Source: Fonsecaea monophora (taxonomy: Eukaryota > Ascomycota > Eurotiomycetes > Chaetothyriales > Herpotrichiellaceae). From it: 64,000 bases of DNA. Shown piece by piece: positions 8,568-20,072 of this stretch (position 1 is the first letter of the stretch; every line of letters begins with the position of its first letter). The DNA is taken from assembly GCF_001642475.1 (NCBI RefSeq), contig NW_019173935.1:620001-684000 (forward strand), in the 5' to 3' direction. The notes beneath the pieces are model-generated. The model saw only the letters and a list, made by a program, of their open reading frames with translations. It made no database searches and was not told where the DNA came from. The position numbers were made by a program, and so were the translations under genes.

Positions 8568-11348
8568 GGTGAGAGGCCTAGATATCGTCTCGTTCTTCTG
8601 ATGGGGATATTGACAATCTATTTCTTTTCTTCGCTCTTTCTTACCTCTCCCTCTCTCACTTAGTCACTCAAGTCATAGAACAAACATACATACAAAACAC
8701 CCCAGGGGGGGTTCTTATTAGAGTAAAGAGAGCCGAAAGAACCCTTTGTACTTACGAGCCAGTCACTCCGTCAAGTGTCCTTTCCTATTCTGGCAATTCA
8801 ATACCACACCCCGGCTTGCAGTGACGATCACCTGATCGGCGCCCGGCCGTTTCTCCCCCGGATACCGGACTCCGGATCTTGGATCGTGTTGAATGTGATA
8901 GCCTTATCAGTGGGAATCTTACGTGTTGTTCGCCTCGAGGAAGCGCTAAGGGGGACTACTCCGCGTACCGGGTGGGTGTTATCGCAAGCGACTTGTCTCA
9001 GCTATTCTGGTGTTCATCAGAAGGGCGTTCGTCTCCGCGGTGAGAATAATATTGGCTGAGGTTGAGGCTTCCGGATATGGCTAGCCTTGGGGATGCCGTT
9101 TGGGGTCAACTGCCGAGAGCGTCTCCGTTTCGCATCTGGACCATGAGGTTGAATGTATATATGTGTAGATTGACAATGTTCCAATGATGGAATGCAAGCC
9201 TCAAAAGGTCGCCGTGGATATAAAAAACCAGGCATATACTGTAGCAGAATCCCGATGTTGTAGACCAACCTCGTTTCCAATCCTGTATTGACGGTGGTGA
9301 AAGAACGACTGCGCGGGCATATTTTGTACTCCGTAATGCTGGCAAGAATGGCTTTCCGCCAATGGATGAAGAAGGATAGTGCAGACGAGACAGCTTATAA
9401 GAATCGGACAGAACAGAAGGGAGACGACGATCTATTTATTGTATACAGCGAGGCTAGAACGATCGGTATATAGCCTTGTATCCCTCTAGACACCCGCGCT
9501 GGATATGATGAAGTGGCGTCATGTGGAGATACACGCCAGGCCTGTTCCACGACTGACTGATTGAGTGAGGAAGTGAGGGAGCGAGGGAGAAAGGGTCGGC
9601 TCGTCCTGCAGCGATGCAGAAGTGCAGAGGTAGGTGGACTCGAATCGGGGACCCGCGGTGGCCTGTATCGACGGACGCCGTCGAAGTAGCCTCCCTACCG
9701 GGGCACGCAGCGACCTAACTCACGAGGATGGTGCAGACAAGGGTATATCATACATAATATAGGGCATATCATACCAGATCCCAGGAGGTAGGTCCTTGCA
9801 TAGAACCGAGTGGAATGGAATGGGGTATATAGCAACGCCCAGCAATGAATTCCCCTCTATATCTCTTTCAGAAGCAGTCACATCATACAAGAGAATATAA
9901 AACCAGTATCGGAATAAAGCTGTATAGAGCACTCTGTATAGATCCGACTGTGAGAGGCGGTTCATCGTCCATCACAGGGTATGCATGAAGGTCCCCCGAC
10001 CAATAACAAAATCCGGCGTATAAATACACAATCTCTTTCCGTCTTTCATCGGCAATACGCCAAAATATTCGTCTGACATCTGAGATACCTAGAACCAACC
10101 AAGAGAGAGTGTGTGTGTGCGTGGGTGTGTCTGATATCGCGGGGGACGTCGCTTGGACGAGGTAGGGGAGGAGATAAGATACGAGTAAACTCTCCTAATC
10201 GGGAATACCTCCGAAGTATTATTCCCCCCCTCCAATAATCTCGTTCGTATTGGTTGTCGATCCGTGGGTTGTTCTGTTCTGTCGCTTTAGTCTCCTGGTT
10301 TGTCGTGCTTGTGTGCTTGACTTGAAACTCAGTCAAATGCTCTTGCTCTACCTAGTACATAACTGGGAGGGTGTTTTTGGAGCGCGGCATACGGAGCCGA
10401 ACAGGCCGTCCTTATTTCTTTCTTTCTAATCCAACTTGGGTCTTGTTATCCTCCCTCCTTCCTTCCCTCACGCTATTTGTGTGTTGGCGTCATGATTGTG
10501 AAGAGAAGGGGGTCTCCAGATCTTTAGGGAACCCCGGACGGATTAGATACCTCCGCGAGTGGTGGTGGTGCGTGAGACGGTCGCAGACCCTTACCGAATA
10601 GGATACATACCAAAGGGTAGATATGTACCACGGCCCGAATCCCGGATTGAGCGGGAGTACAAATTTGTCTGGTGATCGCTTCCAGGTTGCTTCCCCCCTT
10701 GCTTCCTTCCCCCTTTTTGACTATTTTCTGCTCTTTGCTCGGCATCCATCCCAGCCACTCGCTCGCTGACTTCTTTGACCACAACCCCTCAAGGAGAGAC
10801 ACACGTGTTGGTTGCATGCGCCGGCCATGTCGACGGGCCATTGTCCGTTGGGGTGTCATGAGGTCCTTTGGCCCACTTGACGTTGCTCGACGCACTCACT
10901 GCTGGCCAGCCCAGACATGGTGTCGTTTGCAAAACATGTCTTTCTCGTTCGTTCCTATTCCGACCATTTCGATTGATAATATCGAAGGTCGCACTAGTCT
11001 TCTTTCCACAAGAAAAGGAGTCTATCCAACGCAGACGGTCGAATCAGGATATTTGAATTTGTCAAAAAAACAACAACAACTCAATCACCCTCTAAGTTCC
11101 CAGGTCAGGTCATTTACGCCCCGTGAAACTCCTAGCTCGCAGCCCGCTTGCAACGCAACGCAACGCAAACAGCGTAGAGTTTCAACATCGACAGGGAAAA
11201 AAAATATGACAGCAGCAGTGTGACCGTGTCGCCTTCTGCCACGCTATGGGTTAGTCCCCGGGAGATCAGGCAGATGGGAACAGTAACCACCGGAGAAGCA
11301 TACCTTGTGCTCTAGAACCAGTCTTTCCAAGAGTGACGAGACGCCGCG
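8568..11348. other. Long intergenic region upstream of the dimethylglycine oxidase
   Basis: This 2.8-kb stretch has only short unconvincing frames. The first ~350 bp above 8567 form the oxidase promoter. They contain a pyrimidine-rich tract, a clustered set of CCGG-containing triplets at about 8858-8877 (Zn2Cys6 factors often bind CGG/CCG triplets) and paired GATA boxes. A GT-rich repeat lies at about 10104-10130. A tRNA-like stretch at 9620-9715 does not fold properly and was rejected. I recognise no gene here. Confidence 0.6.
8896..8909. promoter_or_regulatory. Paired GATA boxes upstream of the dimethylglycine oxidase
   Basis: A TGATAG box and, one base beyond it, an inverted TGATAAG box (CTTATCA on the plus strand; core CTTATC at 8903-8908) lie about 335 bp upstream of the start codon. 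Both fit the HGATAR consensus of AreA/NIT2-type nitrogen regulators, which favour closely spaced pairs. The motif is short, so this is suggestive only. Confidence 0.4.
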
Positions 11349-13760
11349 CTAAAAGTGATTGAACATGACGTTACCGATGTTTTCGACCTCCCACCATGCC
11401 GCAGCTCGAGCGTCGCCCATGGTGGACTGTGAGTCGTGGTAGCCCATATCCCCCATGCCCACGAACTGCGAAGGGTCTGCCCAGAGCCAGGGGGTAGTGT
11501 TCAACGTGAGGCTATCGGCCTGCTCGACGGATATCTCATTGCAGACATTCTTCTGTGTAGACTCTGGTGCGGACGAAACAGGCGCTCTGTATGACAATAT
11601 CGGGGCATCTTGTCCTCCGTCGGCCGTGTTGACGCTGATTTCCGGCGAGGTGGCGACAATGATCTCCAGGGTCGAGCTCTCATCCGGGTATTTTTGTGGC
11701 ATTGCCGGCGAGAGCGAGGCGTCGAGCAAACCGGCCGTCGGTGTTTCACGGGAGTCTGCCATACAGTTGAACTGGAGGATATCCCACATCAAGGGCACAC
11801 TCAGGTAGATTTTGGAGGGCATCCAATCCTCAACGTCCATCGTCTCAGATCCGGCCGCAATCCGTGTCATCTTGTCCAGATTAGTGTCCTAGATTCTGTT
11901 AGTCCCGTCGTTAGTTGCCTTGTAAGGACATACCAAGGCTTTACAGGCCGGTGAAAAGGGCACAAAGCTCTTCAGAAACCTCCTGCACTTTGCAAAGTCC
12001 GTATTTGATTTGTGTTTCAGTCTGGAATCGGCCGCACAACAGTAATAGAGGTGCACCGTCGCCGCAATCGCAGCCACATGGCCAAAGAATGGATCGACCA
12101 GCGGCATTTGCTTATCCAGGACCATATCGATCATGCGCACAATCCAGGTCGAGTGTAACAGGGCCAGTTCGGAAGATCGCCTCCAGAATGTATTGGGGAT
12201 TGCCAGGTTCGGATTGTGTTGTGCGCCGATAATGTACAGGAACGGGTGATTCAGGACCGTGGGGATTGCGTGGTAGTTGAACTGCTCCCTCAACCACGGC
12301 GCCCAATAGTCTCGGTTGACTTTCAGCTCTTCCACTTTGCGCTCGTAGAACTTGACCGAGTCGTAGCGGTGGCAAATGGGTATCCTGTTCTCGGTTTCCA
12401 TGAAATCAGACAGCACCATGGCGTACATCGAGTCGTGTCGCCAGGGTTCTTTCCAGATATTGTGAGCACAGTTGGACACGTATTTTCTTACCCGGCTCCA
12501 GACCCATCCCAGCTGGACGCTTGTGTTCCAGATCCCCGGCTCGGTAGGTGTTGAACATCCCAGATCATCTCGGGGTAGAGGCGGGGCCTTTTGATCAACC
12601 TCCCTGTCTGGGCCCTGACCTCTGCCTCTTGAAGAATAGGATGGTCGCCATGTTTCTGTGGGGACGCTCAAAAGGCCATGTTGTCGGCCGAAAGACTGCT
12701 CGAGTAACTGGAGACTCCAGAACAGCCGTTTCTTGCGCTCCGTGGTCGCGTCCTCTACTGTGTATATGGACTCGAGGTCTAGCGTGGCCGAGCGACAGAG
12801 TTGAAAAGCAAGACCGACGTGAAATTGGCCCAGCGACATGTTTCCATCTGTCAAAGTGTCAGCAAGAGTGTTCGACAACTCAATCAGAGATGTGCATGCC
12901 TATGAAAAAGGAGTACGAAAGTAGACACAAACTCTCAATGGTTGTAAGGTCCACGGTCCCGTTGGCAATACGAAGCATGATCAAACTCCGTGCGTTTTTG
13001 CCGTAGCGCTGCATCTGGTCACATTTGGGAGGAAAGCGTGAAGTCAGAGCAAGGATACTGCAAGCGAGTTCTTCAGGGAGCGAGCTGTGATCTCCAATGT
13101 CTTCTCTCCCAAAGCACCAGATGGGTTGCTTGTGGCAGTACTTGAAGTACAGGTCGAGCCCAACAGCAATATCGGATGGGCGTGGCCGTGGATTTGCGTT
13201 GTCGGTGTCGAATTCGAGGGTTGAAGAAGGATGACTGGTAGGATAACTGGGTTCGCGTGCTGGGGGAGTTACTGAGTACGACTTCTCTGAGTAGTCGACG
13301 GTGTCTTCGAGTGTCTGTTCTTGACGTGCGGCATGATTCGGCCTAGATCACCTTGTCAGAAGGGTTGGGGGAAGAGCATGACTTGACTGCGGGTTGATTG
13401 TTCATACAAGCCACCACTCAACAAGAGATCTAGTTTCTCTTCCAGATGTGCCAATCTCTCCTCCTAAAAACGAGGTGTCAGTCAATCACCCCGTCGACAA
13501 GGGATTCGTGTAATGTACCGATCGGCCGTTTCGTGCCGTCCTGAGCACCGGGGCATAAGAGCATGGCTGCTTCAGACGGACGCAGCTAGAGCATGCGGGT
13601 TTCTCCCCTGGACAGCGAGTCTTCTTCCGCCTATAACACGATTGGCACACGAGATATCAAACAATCTCTCGGTAGAAATGACAGACCTGCAGGTGAGGCA
13701 CGCATGGTGTGATCGTCTTCTTCCGTCAAACTTGGCCGTGGACTCGTCCATCGGGCTCAT
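11349..13760 (-). CDS. Zn2Cys6 transcription factor with fungal-specific TF domain (cluster regulator candidate)
   Basis: DNA-binding regulator, probably of the flanking amine-catabolism genes. Six exons, in coding order: 13760-13687, 13630-13519, 13463-13408, 13342-12900, 12847-11934 and 11888-11349, totalling 712 residues. Splicing exons 1 and 2 makes a perfect binuclear cluster with Cys at 21, 24, 31, 38, 41 and 48 (CLTC, KKTRC, ACSSC, KQPC). A short coiled-coil linker follows (EERLAHLEEKLDLLL), and a fungal-TF domain spans roughly residues 180-520, including ERKKRLFWSLQLLEQSFGRQ. The start is the first in-frame ATG before the cysteines. Intron 4 (12848-12899) appears to use a GC donor with an AG acceptor, because no GT donor there keeps the frame and the conserved FIDGNMSLGQ block. 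The target is inferred only from position between the oxidase and the Rieske gene. Confidence 0.9.
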
Positions 13761-14225
13761 GTCGGACCACCTCGACCAGGAAGACCCAGACGGGACCTTA
13801 CAGGTCTGGGAGAGAGGCAACTGATGAGGGATGCATGGATATGAGGGATGATTCCATTGTGTAGCAGGAGAAAAGGAGACAATAAGCCTTATCTTCTGTT
13901 GACGTTGACGTAGCGGACATGATCGTTAAGGTTAATTAATTACGAACCCGCGGCACCAACTGGGATTTTCCTGACACTAAATAACTCGCCACCTTGCCAC
14001 GGGACCCCGCGCATCATCTTCTACTTCTTAAATCGATTGGCCCGGGGAGGCTGCGAGGGATTCATCTACGGAGATGCTGCTGGGATCATACCCGGCCAAT
14101 CACTTGATCAACGCTTCGACGTCAGGACATCAAATACTCGTTAAATGCGCAATTCTAATACACGACCGACGCTAGACTAGAAAAGATGCTATTAACCCGC
14201 AACATCCAGCATGACACCATCATCG
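13761..14225. promoter_or_regulatory. Upstream region of the Zn2Cys6 regulator
   Basis: This 465-bp gap holds the regulator's promoter and the 3' end region of the Rieske gene. It contains an inverted AGATAAG box (CTTATC on the plus strand at 13888-13893), 128 bp upstream of the regulator's ATG, and an AT-rich TTAATTAATTA patch near 13933. I see nothing else of note. Confidence 0.45.
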
Positions 14226-15522
14226 TTACACAGCAATGGGCTCCTTGTTGATCCGGCAACAATCCACTGCAGAACAGAAAGCAACGTCCTTCTGGCTGGT
14301 CACATCAGCCTTTGGTAGAGTCTGTCGAGCTGGCCAGATCTCTTCATGCGCCTCCGTCTCTCGCTTATGGTGGGCTTGCACCAGGTCACGCACTGACTTC
14401 TGGAAGAACAGCGGGCCCTTCTCCATCCGGGGATGTAACTCGCCATTGACAAAGACTCCCGCATTGAGATTCTTCTGGGTGTTGACGCAGAGGTACTTGT
14501 CCTCCGACATGATTCTCTTATAAATTTGGTTGACCAGTTCAAAGTCCTCATCACTAGAGTTTTTGTTCCTGTAGACTTCATATCTCATGGTGGACTTGAC
14601 AGGGCCGCTAGGGACGAATCTCTGGATGAAGAAAAAGTGCGGCCTGGGAAAAGGGTCAGTGCGACGTCAAGTGGCTCGGGGAGTGATGGACTTACGAAAC
14701 ATTCAAGGATGCATTGGGGAAAAAGTAGGTGGCCGCCACCCGAAGACCCCGAGCAATCTGCTCTGGCGTAGGGTTGCCAAAGTGTTGAATGTGACCGCCC
14801 TTTGTCGCGACCCCATAAGAGCTGAGGTCCGCAATGGTCGGGATATCAGGATGGGTGGTCTTGCAGTGATAGCACTCATTGTAGTTGTCGGCCAGGATTT
14901 TCCAGTTATATTCACCTTCCATCTCCCAGCTGTGATCAAATTGGTACTCATCAAAGTTGTAGTGTTCGAACCTGGCTTGCTTGTCGACACCTTCAAAGTC
15001 GTCGTTCCAGGCGATTTCTGGCTTCGCACCGCCATCCAAGTTGACCCAGATAAACCCGTTGTGGTCAATGTGGGTATGGATAGGCAGGAGCCCGTTCTGA
15101 GATTTATCGAACCCTGGTAGGTCTTGATACTCTGGTGCTTTGGCTAGCTTGCCATTGAGGCCGTATGACCAGCCATGGTACTTGCAAGCAAAGATGTTGT
15201 TGTGACCCTTTTCCTCGGTCACGATAGGGAAAGCACGGTGGCGACAGACATTGTGGAAACCATTGATGTTCCCGTCGCGGTCTTGACAGAGAATGAACTG
15301 GAAACCAGCCACATCATATCGGAGCCAGTCGCCTGGGTTGGCCAGTCTCAGTTTGTGGGTGATGAGGAGCCATTTTCTAGAGAAAATTGCTCGTCTTTCC
15401 AATTCATACATTTCCTGAGAGGTGTACCATGAGGCCGGCAAAGCCCTGACGGGGGTCTTGTCGTCGTCCACTGGCGACGACCGCCCAAGGCCCAAGTAGT
15501 TTTTCAAGAACGATTGTGCCAT
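14226..15522 (-). CDS. Rieske non-heme iron oxygenase, choline/glycine-betaine monooxygenase-like alpha subunit
   Basis: Oxygenase expected to hydroxylate the methyl group of a quaternary amine such as choline, glycine betaine or a related betaine. Two exons, 15522-14696 and 14643-14226, give 414 residues; the 52-nt intron has a GTAAGT donor. The [2Fe-2S] Rieske motif is intact: VCRHRAFP followed by CKYHGWSYG. The catalytic domain carries NWKILADNYNECYHCKTTHPDI, which supplies the mononuclear-iron histidines, and a later SEDKYLC that may supply the carboxylate. The start at 15522 (MAQSFLKNYLGLG) is chosen because upstream in-frame sequence has no ATG. It has no transit peptide, unlike plant choline monooxygenase. 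Its position beside dimethylglycine oxidase and sarcosine oxidase favours glycine betaine as substrate (GbcA-like demethylation), but the substrate cannot be read from sequence. No reductase partner gene is next to it. Confidence 0.9.
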
Positions 15523-17913
15523 GGTTTTGCAAGGACTAGAAGACTTAGAGAACTGGGCAACGATGAGGAATGAAGGACCAAGTTGGACATGATAATGGGG
15601 AAGCTTAAATCCAGATATGCTCCCTCCCTCCAGACGCCCCTCTGATGTCCTTATCGGAGACGGTGGCCGCCTTCGTCTCAACCACCTCCGTTAGACTGCT
15701 CAGGAATTCGAAACCAAAAGGGGTCAAGGCGGAATGCCGGTCATATGATCGGGGCATCGGGCCCGGCATAAGATATCAAACAGGAAGGGCAACCGCTGGC
15801 GGCAGCGGCGGAGAATTATTGGCAGATAAAGAACATGTGCCCATCGGAAGGGCCAGAACCTTCAGACGACCTTATCGATGCTCCTGACAACACATGCCGA
15901 AACTTGTCGACGCGTGCAACAGTGTGATCGGTCCCGGGTTCCTGACCTCCATGACTCACCGTGAGATCATTGGTTTCGTCACGAACAAGCTGATGTTCTA
16001 ACCATGGTGGGTTCTGGAATCCTGACAATGGCACCCAATCTCGATGATATGCCGTGTTCTAGCCCAGGCACAGCAAGGGTCCACGATATGAAAGGAGATG
16101 ATGATGACTGAGGCTCGGAGGGTGCGGGAGCTGGGCACCAACACCGAGTCCGTAGTTTGTGCCTCGTACAGTAAGCTTTAACTCTCATAAGAGTGTAGCT
16201 GTTTGATAAGCGCCGTCTCTTTGTTGAGCATAGCGGTGATGAAACCAGACTACTTGGTGTGTGCTTTGCTCCGATTGGAACGGGAAGTCAATTGGAGGAC
16301 GATGAACAGAATATGAATGGAATTGAGTTTGTTGGATTGTGTCTGACTTTATAACCCAAGAAAACGACTTTGTGTCATTTCAAATGCTTGGCATTTAGGT
16401 ACTCACGTGGTGTCATGTGATTAAATCTGTTCTTCCCCGTGACCCTTCAGCCTTGCCCTCGAGGCTCTCTCAGTGCTTTCTTACTCGCTGAAGATGGAAG
16501 ATGCACCACTCACGACAGAGCTTCACATGTCTTTGGTGAGTTTAACGAGGCTGTGGAAAGGGGGCACCTTATATATGTAATTGCCAGAGAATGTCATCCA
16601 TGACCCCTGACTACTCTCCCACTTCTCAACTGAAGGACTCGATGTGCTTTGGCTTGGTGAGCTTCAGGTAGTCTCTCTTTCCATTTAGGACCGTCCTGGA
16701 TTGGAGGTCGTGCCACAGTCTAGAACAGATGTAAGGAGTACACAACACATCCCGGAAGCGAGAGGTGAAGAGCTAGACCCTCCCTCCACCCCATCTACGA
16801 CACGCTCCTTCCATCTGGCACCGCTGTCCCAGCATGATGCTCTATCCAATTCAGTCCAGACGATCCCGCACGCCCCAGCTCATCATGTCCCGGCGCAGAC
16901 GAGTAAGCTGCTCACCAACGACCATAGCTGAGCACCCCGGAGGAGCGGCGTCCAGCGCCGCAGTGGAGACCGAGATCCTACTTTCTCCAAGGAGGGTCTT
17001 GGTTTATTTGCGGACAGGACACCTAGTCTTTATGTAAATGCAATGCTCGGCTGCAGAGGACGCGTAGTTGTGGTCGTACAGGTAGTTGTACGGGTAGGTA
17101 AGCATGACTTGCCTGAAAGGGCGGGGGGACTTGGAAGGGCGTCCTTGTCTGATCCCGTACCATGTAAGATACGTACGCTACCATACCGAATTTCTGTTTA
17201 TAATAGTTAGATTTCGTGGGTCGGTACATGAGAGGATATACTTGCATGTAGGATCCCAGGTGACCCCACCGCCCCGTCCAGCGATGGATGGGTACTGTTC
17301 GCTCTGGTAGAGTCTAGATCTATCGACTCAGCAACGACTTAAACTATGTAGTGACTCCATCCGTTCCAAATACGGTGTATAGGTAGGCACGAAGTCACCT
17401 CGACGGTCAAAGTAGGTCGAAATATACTTGCAGATCATGGATTCTGTCTATCCGGGGAACCTTCTGTAAGAGACAACCTGTTTGACAGTGCGTGAAGCCT
17501 TGCACAATCTATACTCGTGGAACCGTTATTGGCAGGGGGTCGATATTGACCCTTGAGATTGTCGACACATTTCATTCGGCAGATGTGATACGCTTCCAAT
17601 TCCTCGATGAGAACGGGCCTCGTGAAAGTACCCTGGCTGGTGACTTGCTCGCTATATACAATCCAACCTGTTCTTCACGAGATCACTCGATGACTCCAAT
17701 ATATCTCGACGGCAGCAAACGATCATGGAATGACAAAGGGCAACGACATAAAGCTCATCCATGCATGCATTCATAAATACGCACTTTTTTGTTCTTAAAT
17801 TCGCGGTCTCGTCGACGACATCCAACACCACCCGATTTCTATTACCGTACTCCCGAAAGACGCTCGCTCGTCCCCAAAGCCACACGAAATGGCTTTCAGG
17901 TAGATCTTGGAGC
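15523..17913. other. Intergenic region within the amine-catabolism cluster
   Basis: These 2.4 kb hold the Rieske gene promoter and the 3' flank of the sarcosine oxidase gene. An inverted CGATAAG box (CTTATC on the plus strand, 15650-15655) lies 128 bp above the Rieske ATG, and a CACGTG palindrome is near 16405. I looked for a transporter or reductase that could complete the pathway and found no supporting frame. Confidence 0.55.
15650..15655. promoter_or_regulatory. GATAAG box upstream of the Rieske oxygenase
   Basis: Inverted CGATAAG, a match to the AreA/NIT2 HGATAR consensus, 128 bp upstream of the start codon. One short motif alone is weak; the interest is that each gene of the cluster has one. 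Confidence 0.35.
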
Positions 17914-19418
17914 TTACAGCTTCGAAGTCCTGACCGGGTCCAGGAAATCCTTCATCTCCCACCGCGGGTAGTCCGGGTTGAGGGATGGGTCCGGCCGCTC
18001 GCGGTCCCAGGCCCATTTCTCGACCAGCTCCGGCGACAGGGATCCCTCGAGCATCTCGACGACGTATTTGCCCAGCACAGGGAAGAACTTGTAGCCGTGG
18101 AAGGAGCCGCAGGTCGCGAGGTATAGGCCCCTCGCCGCCGGGTGTGGCGAGATGATGAAGTCGGAGCTCGTGGTGAAGGCGTCCCTGCGTATTCCCACCC
18201 GAGGTTAGTTTGCCCAAATCTCAAGTCCATTTCTCAGTTGCTGTGTCGGGACTAGGTAGATACATAGGGAGGGGGCCAATTGGAGCGATGACAATGAACA
18301 TACCAGCAAATACGATGCTTCTCCAGCGTCCAGTTGGCGCCGTTCTTGCCGTAAAACACCTTGTTCGCGTAATCGATGTCTTCCTTTAGCTTTCGGGACA
18401 CGTTCCACTGGGCGTAGTCTGGTTGTGCGGGCGGTGCGGAAACCTGGCGCCCGGGAAGCACTTCGTGGGTGTTTTTGAAGATGGTCTGTCCCCACCACTT
18501 GATTTCTCTATCCGGGGTTGGCGGGAGACTGCCGATAAAAGGACCTTGTTGTGGCAGATTTGGTTAGTTAGATGGCTCAGAAAGGAGATAGATAAGTGGT
18601 GGCCCGTTACCAATCTGTGCAGTGTACCCTTGGACTCCCACGGGCATGTCTGCAAACCTCTTATAGGACTGGTCATCGAGTTTCGTCATCCCCGTGGTGA
18701 TGCCGCCGGCGACAATCCTGCCTTCGGTGCGAAGATCCTTGAGGCCGGTGTCTGCCGCGCTCAGTTCCAGCAGCTTCGGCGTATATGCGCCTGTGCAAAT
18801 GATAACATGCGAGGCTGTCAGGGTCTGTCCTCTTGCCGTCTTGACACCACGACAACGGCCTCCATTGTCCAGCTGCAAGCTCGTCACTTCGGCTGTCACA
18901 TACTTCACACCGAGTTCGATAGCTTTGCGGGTGACAGCTCGCAAGGCATCTCCTGCAGCAGCCCAGCCACTGGTCTTGTTTACCAGGACCTCCTGGACGC
19001 CGTTGTAGTCAGCATCCTCGAACAAGCCCCCGTACAATTTCCGGGCCTCGTCAACGGACACAGCTCGAAGATCGGCGGCCCGACCGAGTTTCTTGTAGTT
19101 GTCGATAACTTCCTGTGCGTAGTTGCTGCGACACGTCCAGAAGATGCCCGTCTTGTGGAAATACGGCTGCCACAGCGGGTCCGTCTCGAAGATGTCTTGT
19201 GCCTCGAGAGCCAGTCGACAGTAGACTATGTCGTCGTAGTCGGCGCGCACCACCTTGTTCCAGTCCCACGAGGCAGCTACCCGGCTCTCTGCATCATAGG
19301 CGTCCCGGTCAACCAGCGTCACCGATGCTCCAGGGTACTTCTTGATCAGGTGATAGGCAGTGGATACTCCGAACACGCCAGCCCCGACGATGAGGTACGA
19401 CTGCTTGCCGGACGTCAT
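17914..19418 (-). CDS. Sarcosine oxidase-family FAD amine oxidase, peroxisomal
   Basis: Flavin oxidase of the monomeric sarcosine oxidase / fructosyl-amino-acid / pipecolate oxidase family; here it probably oxidises sarcosine to glycine, formaldehyde and H2O2. Three exons, 19418-18611, 18544-18304 and 18184-17914, give 439 residues. YLIVGAGVFGVSTAYHL is the FAD Rossmann motif. ICWDAFTTSSDFIISPHP spans the last intron and supplies Cys349, equivalent to the family's covalent FAD-linking cysteine. GSFHGYKFFPVLG is the second conserved C-terminal block. The last three residues are SKL, a textbook peroxisomal PTS1, so the H2O2 would be made in the peroxisome. Intron 2 (119 nt) is longer than most here, but its removal restores CWDAFT exactly. 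Saccharopine or pipecolate oxidase are the alternatives; the neighbours favour sarcosine. Confidence 0.9.
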
Positions 19419-20072
19419 CTTGAACGTATGAACACTTTGTGCGATCTTCTTACTTCCAGCACCAAGGACTGTCTACACTTCTGGGGCGGTCAAGTTTATG
19501 AGAAGAATGGTTCTGTGGGATACTAAAGAGGCAAAACAAATGGTTATTATGCCCGTTTACAGAAAAGCTTGTTGTTCCCTGGCGGTCAAAAGGCGCGCCG
19601 ATAGTATCGACATGTGGTGTGCCGATAAAACTCCGTCACGAGATCGGTGGGAGATGCCGCACGCCCGGCCACGTGACAAGGCGGTGTTCTCCTGAGGATG
19701 GGAGGAATGGAAGAGAAGGGGAGTTTCTAGCAAGGACATGAGACGAGATAACGAATGACACGGACTTATCGTCGAGGCTTGGATCTTGTGTCATATTTGT
19801 ACATGCCAGACACTATTGTGAAGGCGGTGGTTACATTCGCAAAGTCCCAATGCTTCGTCAGAGACCACACCAGCTGATACGGGGTACCCACGCTCTGCGA
19901 TAGATGATGGGATCTATATAGATGCAATCATGTTCCGTGTCCTGCGCCTTGCCGACACCGCTGACCGTGTCGCCCACATGTTGATGATGGTTATGTGGCG
20001 CAACGGTGTTCTCGTTCCGTGGGGAATGCCGGTTTCAACTCTCTTACCAGCAGAGAAGAATCAAAGGTCTCC
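19419..20072. promoter_or_regulatory. Upstream region of the sarcosine oxidase gene
   Basis: This 654-bp gap lies between the sarcosine oxidase start and the 3' end of TAF1. It has an inverted CGATAAG box (CTTATC at 19765-19770), AGATAA near 19746, CGATAAA near 19623 and a CACGTG palindrome near 19670. These are compatible with GATA-factor and bHLH control. I see no gene. Confidence 0.4.

Noticed and set aside
9620..9715. tRNA-like stretch with a B-box-like GATTCGAGTCC on the minus strand and pairing GGTAGG/CCTACC ends
   Set aside because: The T-stem does not pair (mismatches at several positions), no proper D-arm or anticodon arm forms and the A box is absent. At most it is a decayed tRNA relic.
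10672..11223. 183-codon plus-strand frame
   Set aside because: Starts at a non-ATG codon, has a shuffled composition and no recognisable motif; it lies in an intergenic region.
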